From Phlegmacium glaucopus (taxonomy: Eukaryota; Basidiomycota; Agaricomycetes; Agaricales; Cortinariaceae): a stretch of 64,000 nt of DNA. Of this stretch, positions 1-11,199 are shown piece after piece (the stretch's first letter is position 1; the number at the start of each line of letters is the position of its first letter). Location of the stretch: positions 139,375 to 203,374 of the forward strand of contig MU130302.1 of NCBI GenBank assembly GCA_015039465.1, given 5' to 3'. The notes below the pieces were generated by a model. The model saw only the letters and a program-made list of their open reading frames with translations. It did not search any database and was not told where the DNA came from. Both the position numbers and the translations under genes were made by a program.

Positions 1-347
1 AACAGAAAAAAATACTTAGAAATAGAAACGTACTTACCAGAAAGTACTGGAAACAGAAAACAATATTTAGAAACCATAGAGTGTATTCCGAAAGTGTAGA
101 AACTCAGGTCTCGTACCAGAAACAATAGAGTTCTAGAAACGTAGGTCATAAAAAACCCTCTAACAGTAATCTGTCGGGATTCGATGTGGTGGACTAAGAC
201 CCCATTAGATATGAATTCAATGGTATAAATTTACATAGATAATCTTCCGTATAAGTACACGTACCACCAGATGTATAAATAAATGTATTTTACGAACCTT
301 TCGTAGTTCCGATACCAGTTTACACTCCACCATTCCTTAAACCCACC
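1..347. other. AT-rich stretch, no gene recognised
   Basis: No coding region recognised. The first 150 bases are A-rich with recurring agaaac-like words, and several CTTACC/GTAC words could be splice donors on the minus strand, but no exon can be followed. Confidence 0.4.
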
Positions 348-761
348 ATGGACGTTGTGGGTACTCTACACGTGGTGCATGGTACGACAGTTCTACCTAC
401 TATCTGTATCGGTTTAATGGGTACAATAGTTTTAGTCCGAGTTGGAAGGTGTAAGGACACAGACGTGTACCACACCACGGTTATCAACTCATGGTCCTTT
501 GGTTACGTGTACCTTTCTCCCAGAACAATACTGCTTACCTTTTTTTTACCGCATGGGCACGCTGTATATCGGGTGCCTTTGGACCAACCAGTCCCAGTAC
601 AACTTGTTTTTGCGTCAGTACAGAAGGTCTTGAAAGACCATTTATGCAAAGACAAAGCACTCAAAGATGTACCTTCTGAAGATGAAGATGCCAAAGATCA
701 CCCTTGTGTTTTGCTGATGTATAGACTGGTGCACGAACAATCCTTGAGGAACTGTGACTGA
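348..761 (+). CDS. hypothetical 137-codon reading frame
   Basis: Open frame of 137 codons from ATG to TGA that I do not recognise. The N-terminal half is hydrophobic and rich in Val, Thr and Leu. The C-terminal third is charged, with repeated KDH/KDK and an acidic SEDEDAKD stretch. No signal peptide or domain motif is convincing. Downstream sequence to about 900 keeps fungal-looking splice words (gtgagt at 887), so this could be one exon of a longer degraded gene. It could equally be a chance frame. Confidence 0.2.
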   Translation: MDVVGTLHVVHGTTVLPTICIGLMGTIVLVRVGRCKDTDVYHTTVINSWSFGYVYLSPRTILLTFFLPHGHAVYRVPLDQPVPVQLVFASVQKVLKDHLCKDKALKDVPSEDEDAKDHPCVLLMYRLVHEQSLRNCD

Positions 762-2613
762 ATTTAAGGTTTTCTATGATAATTTACAGCCTGCAGAGCT
801 GAAGGTCCGTAAACAGTTATAATATGTATAATTCTTTAGCTCATGCATCTCATCAGAGATATGAGGATCTTGCAAAGGAGAACCGGGTGAGTCATACCTT
901 TGCAGCAAGCTTTTCATTCGTTTTTTCTGAATGCAAGAATCTTAGAAAGCTGCCAAATCATAGAATAGTAGATTAACAATAGAAGGCATTAGTATATCAA
1001 CGAGACGATCGAGTATATCCGATTTAATATAAATGGACAGTATATTTAGACTAATGCAGATGATTTTATCGACCAGCCTCGAATTGAGTGAATATGAATG
1101 ATATAATTTTTCCAAGCTGTGATCGAGGAAGGTCGAATATAATATATACGGAATCATTAATATCTCTTGTTTAAGAATTATCTCGACTGGTATCGCCAAC
1201 AGATCTATATATTGTGTCAAATTTATTATTCCCTCGAGTGTGGTCTATCAATCAAATACAAACGATGTTAATCGGTTGATCTCGCTCAGCTCCGAACCGA
1301 TTTTGACTGGGATTAATGATTCGGATGCAATATCTGGGAATTAGAAAGTTCTATTCGGTCCTGAAATTTATTAATGTCTGTCTGGGGTCCCGCATATCAT
1401 CTTCTATAAGAGTCTCGGTATCGTCCCGGGTCATCCACTCTCTCACCAAGATGGACAAGGTTGTACCCAATATGACATTATGTGCTCAAAGAATCGCTAA
1501 CGATATACCTTTCAAGAATTCGACGATCAAGACAGGTGTTGTGAGCAATCGTGCTTTTCACGATGTGATATGCAATATTTCCATTTAACTTAGACCGAGG
1601 AGCCCGAGGACGAGCTTATTGCAGTGTGTGCTCTATCATTGACAGTAAGTAAGCTTTATGACACCAGGAAAACAACCATCTGAACGCATATCATTTTGTC
1701 CTCACAGAAAGCATTCATTTTTGAAAATAAAACTTCCTTCGGTATAGTTTGTACGTACCTCGGCGATGCAGGAAAATAACGTCTTACTTTGATTGGTCAC
1801 TCAGCACCATGTAAATCCTTTTGTTCCTTACCAAACCATATTACTGATCAAGAAATATGGGGCCCATCGATAACCTCATACAGGCGGTAGGTCAATTTTT
1901 GATTATTTCAGAGCCTTACATATCTAACTTCTTTTGCCCTGCACTGATGAAGAGGGTATTATTATTCTTTGGAAAGGTTTTTCATCTTTAATTCCGTTTT
2001 CCGAAATCTAGGGGGTAAGAACTCTTTTGATTGTTTCACTCACTATAATAACCTTTTCTGTAGCTTGTACGTATTATGAATTAATATCTCTCTCCTAACA
2101 CCTGACTGATACTTTCCCCCGTCTGTTGCTGATCTAAAGGGAGTAAGTAACTTTGCCATAGTATGAACAGTCCTTATTAATGGATTGACTTACTTGATCG
2201 TGCCTATTAGAAGGTACGTTTCTATTGCGATTACCACTGTTGATTGCCCAACTTAATTCGACCAAAGAAATTAAGGCAACGAATGAAATCGGTAATGACT
2301 CATTGCATTTATAGACTGTTCAGGTTGCCAATAAATTCTGTTTCAATATTTTTTGACTTGGACCCTTGGATAAATCGAATGTATTTTTTCCCCAAAGATT
2401 AGTCATCACAACTTATCCCGTTCTGTAGGTATCAGCTGGCAAATTCCGCTTCCTCTTCCAGCACGTATGTAATTTTGCCTACGTTTGTCTGCTTGAAACC
2501 ATTTCTGATTCATTAGACTCTAGGAAGTATGGTATGTACTTCGGGCAGCTTGGATTCTATCTATATGATAGTATATCTCAATATGTTGTTTTATCCCACT
2601 CTAGATCCCAAAT
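762..2613. other. intron-like region without a readable gene
   Basis: No long reading frame. From about 1590 onward the plus strand is dense in donor-like GTARGT words and pyrimidine-rich YAG acceptors spaced roughly 50-100 bases apart, for example gtaagt near 1646, cctcacag near 1708, gtaggtc near 1886, tttcag near 1911 and ctgtag near 2063. This fits a gene made of many very small exons leading into the 2614-3131 array, but no protein can be derived with confidence. The alternative is decayed noncoding DNA. Confidence 0.3.
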
Positions 2614-3131
2614 GATTGACGACAACCACGCTCATAATCTCTTTTCGTTTACCCAACTAGATCCGGTACCAAAGATAGTAAAAGCAGCAAGAAGGATGGG
2701 TGAGTGGTTGTGTTCGGATTGACGACAACCGCTCATAGTCTCTTTTTGTTTGCCCAACTAGATCTGGTACCAAAGATAGTGAAAGCAGCAAGAAGGATGG
2801 GTGAGTGCTGTAGTTGTGTTCGGATTGACGACAACCACGCTCATATCCTCTTTTCATTTACCCCACTAGATCTGGTACCAAAGATAGTGAAAGCAGCAAG
2901 AAGGATGGGTGAATGGTTGTGTTCGGATTGATGACAACCACGCTCATAAGCTCTTTTCGTTTGCCCCACTAGATCTGGTACCAAAGATAGTAAAAGCAGC
3001 AAGAAGAATGGGTGAGTGGTTGTGTTCGGATTGACGACAACCACACTCATAATCTCTTTTTGTTTACCCAACTAGATCCCGTACCAAAGACAGTAAAAGC
3101 AGCAAGAAGGATGGGTAAGTGGTTGTGTTCG
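2614..3131 (+). repeat. five tandem 103-bp units, each exon-like plus intron-like
   Basis: Five head-to-tail copies begin at 2614, 2717, 2823, 2926 and 3029, with lengths 103, 106, 103, 103 and 103. Each contains a 39-nt block of constant length, followed by GTGAGT (GTAAGT in the last copy) and about 64 nt ending in a pyrimidine-rich ...CCAACTAG. The 39-nt block is a multiple of three, so splicing would join 13-codon exons in frame. One frame reads LVPKIVKAARRMD, and the other open frame reads SGTKDSKSSKKDG. Unspliced, the 103-nt period breaks the frame. The only long insertion (3 nt, unit 2) lies in the intron-like part. The repeat itself is directly visible; the exon/intron reading is inference. 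Confidence 0.85.
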
Positions 3132-3587
3132 ACATCTACATAATATTTACCGAGAGTTGATCTACTCACTTCTACCACACGTAAGTAATTCGAGCCGTTC
3201 TACAGAATGTCACACCATTTTGATTACTATATGTCATGCAGTACTTCAGTGCGGAGTAAGCCCAAGTGCGTCATCATATTTCCAAACATGTAATCTATAG
3301 GATTAACTCATGAGGCTCGCCAACAGCATGTACGTGGTAACAGCGATAGCTCCAGGACAGTGAACACAACCTTATTTACTACACGAGTACAGTATAACGT
3401 TAGTTAGTCTCCCGTCATGACAACAAACAATAAGTGCGTAATATTTTTTGCTCGCCACCTAGAGAGCGATTTATGTTCAGAGCTAGTATATGCATGGAAA
3501 CGAAAATCTTGAAATTTCTTAAATTTCTTACGAGCTGATTGATTTAAATACTCGGATTTGAAAAGAAACCGTCGTAAATCGAAGAAT
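3132..3587. other. no gene seen
   Basis: AT-rich sequence after the tandem array with no convincing exon, repeat or RNA gene. Confidence 0.4.
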
Positions 3588-4049
3588 TTAGGAAGGGAAT
3601 AATTTATAACAGCTCAACCTGACGAGGTCATGCTCGCAAATTCGAAGATCAAGAAGAACGAAAAAAAGGCTTACTCGCCATTCCGGAAAAAAAAACCACT
3701 CGGTGATTCCACATAGTCTGAATGTGGCAACAATGTAAGTCACTCGATATTCTCTATGGGCATTGGCAGGTTCCGTCTCTCCATCCGTGCATAATTTGTG
3801 CCCAAGGGCCAGCCTATTCAGGCCATCGATCGCTGCCAGCAATTCCTCCCCCTCAGTCGATAAGGAGCCTGTATATTCAGAGCTAATGTCACAATGAAGG
3901 ATATGCCACATGAGCATTGTAGGTACGATCGACCCTCGATGGGCTATACTACTTAACGAAAACTTTCTAGTTACTTGATCGTCGTCACCTTGAAGAGAGT
4001 AAGGACTTGTACTCGCCCCCAGTTTTAGTAGTAGGTCAATAAATGACAA
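3588..4049 (-). CDS. hypothetical protein or exon, 153 codons
   Basis: Open minus-strand frame of 153 codons starting MSFIDLLLKLGAS. I do not recognise a family. The middle part (TEGEELLAAIDGLNRLALG) has the look of a real amphipathic helix, while the tail (FFVLLDLRICEHDLVRLSCYK) looks like read-through into noncoding DNA. It lies downstream of the GDA1 gene on the same strand, about 210 bases past that stop. It may be an exon of a small unannotated gene or a chance frame. Confidence 0.25.
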   Translation of the reverse strand: MSFIDLLLKLGASTSPYSLQGDDDQVTRKFSLSSIAHRGSIVPTMLMWHILHCDISSEYTGSLSTEGEELLAAIDGLNRLALGHKLCTDGETEPANAHREYRVTYIVATFRLCGITEWFFFPEWRVSLFFVLLDLRICEHDLVRLSCYKLFPS

Positions 4050-4259
4050 CTAATAGAAAGGAAACAAAAGAGAAAACGCAAGTGGCACATAAATCTCAAG
4101 TTGTCAGTCTTCGGTAGCCAAGAAAAGTCGCAAACGACCTTGTTTAAAAATAAAAAAGGTTAACATAAGGATAACGGACCATGCACGTACTTCGGTAAGG
4201 TCTTATTAAAAATATTAACTCAAAGTAGATCCTACATGTAACCCATACTACCCTACAAA

Positions 4260-6019
4260 TTATGCCCTACAAGTCAACTCTCCGCCTACCATCGCAATCG
4301 TCGCACCCAAACACCACCCCAACTCCGTACCATTAATCTTTTTCTCAATCTTCACTTCTCTATTATCCTGAAACTCATATCCCAGCCTTAAAAGTGCATG
4401 CATGAACGTGAGATCGAGGCACCACTCTGGCCTATCTTTCAATTCTTTCATCAAGTCGGGATCGTTGCCCCAGTGTTTGCTTTGCCATGTCTTGTGTCCT
4501 TTGCAGATGTCCTGTGCAGTGGAAGCGACGGTGGAGACAGTGATGGGGGTGTTGGGTGGGAGGAGGGGTGCAAGACGGTCATAGAAGTAGGAGAGGAGGA
4601 GAACTTTGCCGTTGGGGAAGGAGTCGAGTAAAGAAGGCTGATATACACCGTTGAAAGAACAAGGTTTGACTTCACAGATTCTGAAATGAAGGAAAGCATG
4701 AACGGTGATAACAAACAAACAAAAAAAGGGACATACGCATCCTTGGCCAGAACCAGTTGAACGATCCTGTCACAAGCCTCAAACGAGCCAATCTCCTCTC
4801 CATACATAGTAACATTCCGTTTCTCATCCGTCCTTTCATCAACTACTTCCACCACTCTCTGGGTACCTTGCGCTAGACAAGGGTTTCCAATCTTACCTTG
4901 CGATTTTTCCCCCTTGGATGGAAGCGTAAAGTGTATCGATGCCATGAAATCCACAAGACTGTGTACATGTTTCCGTGCATGCATAAGTCCATAACCGAGG
5001 TACGAATGTTGATATAGTACATGAGTCTTGCCTCCGAATTTGAGGTCATATTTATGTTCGCCTGGTTCCAAAGTTTTGTCTGCGGAAGAAAACATTGGCT
5101 CAAAGACGATCTGGGTAGATGCACCGCCAAGGTCGAGAACCGCATACGTCAGGGTATCCTTCGGGGTATCAGCTTTAATAGTTCCGAGAAGATAGTTTGC
5201 TGTAATCCATGCGTAGACACCTTCTTCTCTACCATCCATGATAGCCACCCCATCTTTCCCGAGTAGCTTGAAAGGGTAAGCGTCACGTATTCGTTTTTCA
5301 ACCGCATTTATGATATCAGCGCTTTGAGACCCAGGTAAAACACGTAATCCGGCAGTAGCTTTAACCGCTACGGGCGTACAGCTATGCATGGAGGTTGGGA
5401 CTATCCGCTTGGCTTCGCCAAGAAGAATGTCGAGGCTCTTAGCTGCATCCTCCGGCTTCCCTGCGTAAGAAGAAAGACCTGGTTGAGTCATTTTGAAGAC
5501 TTCGTATTCGTATTCCGTCGAAGGGCCACAGTTATTAAATTTGTAGATGTGAATACGAGACCCAGTTGATCCGGCGTCTATCATGAGTGCATACTGCACT
5601 AGAGGGTGGTCAGGGTTATGAGGGGCAGTGCAATAGGTGGTTGTCGTGGGGTTTGGATCAGTTTCATAGGATTGTGGATGTGAGGTTGTAACAGTGGAAT
5701 CTTTCGAAGGCTTTGCTTTCGTATCATGAGCGGGCGGGGTTACAACAGGTGGTTCTATATCGTCTCCATGTGTATAACCTGAAAATCCTTTCAAGTTCTA
5801 GTCGTGTAAAGAAAAGTGGCAAGCCTACTAACCGGTTTGTTTTTCTTTAGAACTCCATGACAGTCCCCGACGCTCTCGAGGCCCAAACAGATATACCAAG
5901 CCTATGAAGACACATGCCACGATGGCAAACTTCTTCCATCCGAAACGCCTAGATTTCAACCTACTAGGACCCATCCCTCCCTCCAACCGTTCATAATTAC
6001 TACTTCTAGGAGATATCAT
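4260..6019 (-). CDS. GDA1: GDA1/CD39 family nucleoside diphosphatase (Golgi apyrase)
   Basis: Exons 6019-5833, 5778-4737 and 4680-4260 join in phase (introns of 54 and 56 nt) to give 549 residues. By family, Golgi GDPase/UDPase hydrolyses the nucleoside diphosphates left by glycosyltransferases. The apyrase conserved regions are visible in order: MIDAGSTGSRIHIYKF (ACR1), KATAGLRVL (ACR2), GREEGVYAWITANYLLG (ACR3) and VLDLGGASTQIVF (ACR4), with SYLGYGLMHAR after them. The chosen ATG at 6019 places one transmembrane helix (FAIVACVFIGLVYLFG) about 30 residues in, as expected for a type II Golgi protein. An in-frame ATG at 6232 would add 71 Ser/Pro-rich residues and cannot be excluded. A partial, decayed copy of this gene sits at about 28.4 kb. 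Confidence 0.9.
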
Positions 6020-6234
6020 GGTCATATAACGGGATCGAAAGGTGTTTGTGATAGGTAATCGGGTCGAGGCGTCAGTAGGAGTTTGAAGTGAACTTGAATG
6101 AGCAGAAGTGGGCGGAGAAGGGGAATTTTTATCAGTTGGAGGAATAACTTGAACTTTGAAAACAGGCTTGTTTCGTTTCAATCTTGAATTCAATGGCTTG
6201 CCGCCATTCGCTTGCATGAACGTGCTGTTCAAAA

Positions 6235-6793
6235 GTCGGAAACTTAGCTAATAGCGGAACCTGACTTAGCAATGGCATTGATTATGAAATTATTTACATG
6301 ACAATATTGTAGTGATATTGGTTCAACACCAGGTCTCACGAATCCTGCATCGCATAATTCGTACAGACAGGACGGTTAGGCTAAATATCACATTTTAATT
6401 AACTGGCCTTCTCAGAAAACAAGTCTAGTCATGGCATGATTTTTCATCTCCCGATTCTTCAACTGATTTGGCCACCAAGAGTGTTGAGTGCAGCAGGCGC
6501 AGCATTGGTATGAAGAAACGCATCTTTCTTCATACCACCGCTGGTTGGTTCGCTCGGTTAGCAGTAAGTAGATCAATTGCACACTGATCACATGGCTGGA
6601 TTGAGCATATCCGCGATCCTCAGACGTTTGGATGTAGGTAATATCGATCCCGATGCCCAGGTCAGGGTTGAATCCATCACGTTAATGCTTTCCCCACTAT
6701 TTCTACGGCGCTTCCCCTCTCTGAAACGCAGCTCAGAGGAAGCTATAGCGGTATTAACGCTTTGCTCAGGATCCTGGTATACAGCATTAGAAT
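6235..6793. other. 3' flank of NACHT gene A with a conserved short frame
   Basis: Between the GDA1 start and the NACHT A stop. The minus strand keeps a 70-codon frame (6588-6800) with the basic words EGKRRRNS and SKRLRI, conserved in the same place behind NACHT B and C. At about 6590, just after the shared word CATGTGATC, the sequence stops matching the other units: copies B-D continue into bZIP-derived DNA here, A does not. Confidence 0.6.
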
Positions 6794-9389
6794 CTAGCAT
6801 TTGGTCACTCTTGACGCGCTCACTAAATCAATTAGTCGACTTTCCCGTATACATTTCTGGAACTTTTCCTGCAGTGAGTTCGACGTCAGAGGTATTTTCT
6901 GTGGAACTAGTAAACATTGATGTTCACAAAGATATCAACCCGTATGAAAACTCACTTTTAGATACAGATCAATAGCCTCATGGAGGACCTTGAGCGCAGA
7001 GTGCAGTGCAACATCCTTGAGTTTAATTTTGTAACTGAGTAAGCGATTGGCACGCCTGGCAAGCTTTGGCGTATAATCTGCATTCGAGAGATAAAAAGGA
7101 AGAGTGTCAATGGCAGATATAAGAGCCATATAATCCTCATTATCATCCTCTTTTTCGCTGCCATCCTGTTCCTCTTGTATGCCTGTTATGTATTTACTAA
7201 TTACAATCCTTGGTGAATTGAATTCTGGAATTTGGATATTTGGACTCACGAATTTCTGGAACCAAAGATAAATTTGAAGATCAACACTGATAGCGTTGTG
7301 TACATCCTACTATTCACAAAATACCTCCCAGCGCGTTCCGGATCAGAGAGGTATTTTTGAAATTCAACAATCTCTATGCCTATACAGAGCAAGTTGTGAA
7401 GCAATTGATCAAAGCCGTTGACCGTTTCGAAGACTGGATTAATCCAGTGCCGATGATGGACTATTTGAGGATGTGTTATCGCGGTAAATGCATTTTCACC
7501 ATTTTCGGAATACTGATCAGGAATTTCACGACAAATCGCTTGGAAGATTAAATCTACAGCGGCTTCAAAGGAGGCAGAGTGATGAGTATATAGACTTCTT
7601 CCAGGACCAAATTGGTCCTGTACATTTGCTTCCTTGACGATCATAAGCAGCGGAAGATGTACAAGACTGGGAAGACAGACCTGGCTCCTAAACCACGTGT
7701 ATAGGTCAACCATTGCACGGTGGGACGCCTCGATGAGAGCCCAATCCTCCAAATAAACATTGACCATCATCATCGTGGCTGCCCATTGTCGAAAGTCAAA
7801 ACCATAAAAATCAGCGAGTAACTCCCTCGTTGCAGACGAGTTAGAACAGTGGTATTCAAGGGTTATGAATACCGTATAGCCACCTATCAGACCAAGAAGC
7901 GCAATAAGCTTGAAGTATATAGACCCTGGAAGAGGACTACTCACAGTCGTAATGATGATTTGTGTCCCGAGAGTCGTAGTCGCGTATATATCGAAGGAAA
8001 TGTCGCGCTATTTGCGCATGGGCTTTGCCTCGATCAATAAAAAGATTCCCGGATCGAGCTGGATCCATGAGAAAGTCTTCCAGTGAGGCATGGAGGGCAC
8101 GAAGATCTCCGTAGTCGTCTTCCATATCTGGGACATCGAGAACAGAATGCAAATCAATCAGGATGAGTTGAAGGTCACCAGGAGCATAGGATAGGATTGT
8201 CTCGATCAGACGTGCAGATGAGTCACCCAGATCGTCAATCAGAAAGAGAGAACTTAGAACTTCCAAGATCCTCGGAAGGTCCTCTACCATGCTGAATATC
8301 TGGTAGTACAGAGCATCGAGCTCGGCAAATGGGGTGTCATTCCCGGTTGCGTTGATACCCAAAATAATTTTGAGTTGTTCGCAAGGCCTACGTCGCGGGG
8401 ATCTGACAAATTTCACAACAGTGGCAGCATAGATGAATTGTCCGGACGATTTTCTAACCAGTTGATCGATGTCTTCCGCGATGGGCCAGTCATAAGGCAA
8501 GCGTGATCGTAGGGCGTGGCCCCTTTTCATGGACTCAAAGCTCTCGACCAAGAACAACTTGATATCATCGTCTGGATGGTATTTCTCATCTAAAACGAGT
8601 CGGACAGTAAGTTCGAGTAGGTGTTGATCGTTGAATGAATCACGGATTGCTTGTTCGGGTCGGCTGGAAATAAGGAAAAAGAGAGGAATGGGGAATTTGA
8701 GAATGGAGTCGGAGATTACTTTGAGAATGTATTGCTGGGATTCTGCAGTACCACACTCATCGAGGCCATCGAGGATGATCAGCTTGGGAAGTTCCGAATT
8801 GACTGGTCTCTGCTGATGATGGCCGAATACTTTCTCCAATGGTTCAACAACGAGAGATTCCATCTGAGTCGCTAGGGAGCGAGATAGAAGGGAAGGGTCG
8901 TTTTCGAGTGCTTCTTCGATGTAGCCACGTATCTGCGGAATTGCGATGAGCAGCTGATATGCCAAGGATGCAACCAGCCGTTCTTCATTGTTGCGACCCG
9001 CGACATTTCGGGACCAGAAGAAACTGGCTGCCAAACGTCCCGATTTATGGTATAATTCTGCGATTTCCTGGGCGATTGCGGATTTACCTGCTCCAGCAGG
9101 ACCGTTGAGCCACTTGATGAACGATGTCTTCTGCCCGTCTTCGATCCAATCGATGATAGCCTGAATAACTGCTACGCGAGTTTGCGGGTGACACTTGGGA
9201 GGATCGTATCGTTCAGCTGAGTTGTGGAATGCACCAGGTGCTATGTGCCTGCTCAAGATATCTATGCCTAAATGTGCTGATGAGGTATCGAAGTGTGTGA
9301 AGCAATTAATGCGTACCTTTTCCCTTGGTAATATTAACAAAACTTCCGCCTGAGATCGAGACATTCTTGGATTTGTTGAAGAAAGACAT
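6794..9389 (-). CDS. NACHT-domain STAND NTPase, copy A (NLR-like)
   Basis: Exons 9389-9317, 9267-7945, 7883-7250, 7196-6956 and 6898-6794 join in consistent phase (introns of 49, 61, 53 and 57 nt) to give 791 residues. The start is chosen because it yields MSFFNKSKNVSISGGSF, the SGGSF-type leader usual in agaricomycete NACHT proteins. The next block is GAFHNSAERYDPPKCHP. Walker A is GPAGAGKS (residues 80-87), Walker B is LIILDGLDECG (about 187-197), and FLISSRPEQAIRDSF is a sensor-like segment. Such proteins act as oligomerising signal ATPases in fungal nonself recognition and cell death. The C-terminal about 330 residues are helical-looking; I see no WD40, ankyrin or TPR repeat. The last exon ends SKVTKC-type (here SRVTKC), shared with B and D. 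Confidence 0.88.
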
Positions 9390-9977
9390 AGATAGCGAGC
9401 AGCTCAACCTTGATGATGGTAAGGAAGAACAAGAAGGCCGAGATCTTCGTTTGCCATGACAGCATGAGCCATGACTTTCACGTGACGTCAGGCATTGCTA
9501 ACGAAAGTCGCGATATTATTACAAGGGCCAAGGCCGTTGATGGGCATATACGTTAGAGCATTACGGTGAGCTAGTTGGTTGAACTCGGGAGACAGGCTTA
9601 ACAGTTTCGTTCCAGGTCGAAGGTTATTTATTTCAAACTCAGATGATGTGCCGACATTTGGCCGCCTTCAAACTCTGTCTTTCATTCCACCAAATCTCTC
9701 GAAAATAACAGGTGCCATTGCCAGGAATCCAGTTACAAAGCTTCCAGTCGAGTAGAGGCGCACGAACGACCCCATTCACCCACAACTGCATTTCCCTGGA
9801 TCAGCTTTAAATCAAGGTCATGGCATTACAAGGGATATGCGGATAAGTGAGCTCTCCTAATAGTATCGTAAGATATCTGTTCGACACACGAGGACACTTA
9901 ATCTGATAGAACTCGGATTTGCCGTGCTGAAGGCAATGGCCCACTCAAACCAGTAAGTTTGAAGTTTATAGACCAAT
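9390..9977. other. upstream region of NACHT A, no gene
   Basis: Contains the presumed promoter of NACHT A (see 9479-9490). The rest shows no recognisable exon. A short word around 9550 (gagcattacggtgagc) recurs near 28.28 kb upstream of copy D. Confidence 0.4.
9479..9490. promoter_or_regulatory. overlapping G-box and CRE upstream of NACHT A
   Basis: CACGTGACGTCA lies about 95 bases upstream of the NACHT A start. It fuses the palindromes CACGTG and TGACGTCA, classic targets of bHLH/bZIP and CREB/ATF-type bZIP factors. The same core with flanks ctttca...ggcat occurs upstream of copy B. Function is inferred from motif and position. Confidence 0.5.
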
Positions 9978-10475
9978 TGGAAGAGGACTACTCAGTCGTA
10001 ACGATGATCTGTGTCCAGAGAGCAATCGCGTATATATCGCAGGAAACGTCGCGCTATTTGCGCATGGACTTTGCCTTGATCAATAAAAGGATTCCCGGAT
10101 CGAGCTGGGTCCATGAGAAAGTCTTCAAGTGAGGCATGTAGGGCATGAAGATCTCCGGGGTCGTCTTCCATATCTGGGACATTTAGAACAGATTTCAAAT
10201 CAATCAGGATGAGTCGAAGGTCACCAGACGCATAGGATAGAATTGTCTCGATCAGACGTGCAGATGAGCCCTTGACCTTTGAAATGTCGATCAGAAAGAG
10301 AAAGCTTAGAACTTCCACTGTCCTCGGAAGGGTCCTTGCTGAATATCTGGCAATACAGGGATCGAGCTCGTCAAATGGGGTGTCATTCCCAGTTGCATTG
10401 ATACTCAATAATTTTGAGTTGTTCGCTAGGCCTACGTCGCGGGGATTTGACGAACTTCACAACAGTGGCAGTTTG
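9978..10475 (-). pseudogene. NACHT gene fragment (copy E)
   Basis: This corresponds only to the second half of exon 2 of the neighbouring NACHT genes, from the SPRRRP-like stretch to the exon end (LHASLEDFLMDPARSGN, then FLRYIRD). It carries small deletions relative to its paralogs, for example around 10335 and 10410, which break the frame. Walker A and B are missing. The splice donor at the end is altered to GAGTAG, and what follows does not match exon 3. A dead remnant of a further copy in the tandem array. Confidence 0.85.
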
Positions 10476-10878
10476 ACAGTGTTTGAACGTTTGAACCTCG
10501 AGGCCATTGTGATGACCTGACCCTCAGGCCCTTTTTTTCTGCCACAACGAGGATGCGTTGCGGCTATCGAAATTGAGATGTTTGGCTTTACGACACTAAA
10601 GAACGCAAACAACTTGAAGCTCCAAGTTTGGCAAATATTTCCTAGCGCCCAACCACTGCGATACACTAACACGCTTAAATTCTGGGGGGTGTCCAGTGGT
10701 AAGTTAGGTAGTTTTCCTGGTCTCGAGCGCCGCGGCGGCTAACCTATATAATGGTAGAGCTAGGAAACAACTAGAAATTTAGGCAACCGCAAGGGGGAAA
10801 CCGCGCTGTTTTTGTTTATCTAGACAATCAAGCGTGTAAAATAATCAACTACATCCTAAACCATCTGTGTTCCGCCTG
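10476..10878. other. no gene seen
   Basis: Sequence between the NACHT fragment and the interrupted secreted-protein gene. It contains a GC-rich patch near 10725 (gcgccgcggcggc) but no frame or repeat I can interpret. Confidence 0.35.
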
Positions 10879-11199
10879 TTACATTACCCAAGGCAAAGCA
10901 GGAATCAAGAACAGGGGAACAACAGTCAACATCGCGAACACATCACCCCCACGGTTGGCAAGTGCAGAACTGACAACGGGCTCTTGGGAATCATTAAAGA
11001 CACTGAGAACTATCAGACTTATGGTAATGCAAGAGATGGAAATAATGTACGTAGCTCCGATGAATGAGAATGTTCCGCCTTCGTTCCTGACTACGACATT
11101 CTGGACATTGGTTTGACTCAAGACGTTCTGTGTAATAAAAATAGGGAACGCCGAGTGGGATAAGAGGCTACCAGTACCACACGATGTTGAGTTTGAGGC

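Noticed and set aside
2657..3071. Frames of 62-76 codons on both strands over the tandem array
   Set aside because: They run across the intron-like parts and restart in each unit because 103 is not a multiple of three; repeat artefacts.
8631..8875. Plus-strand frames of 61 and 74 codons repeated at 16.6, 22.1 and 27.3 kb
   Set aside because: Antisense shadows of the conserved NACHT exon 2; their recurrence follows from the paralogs.
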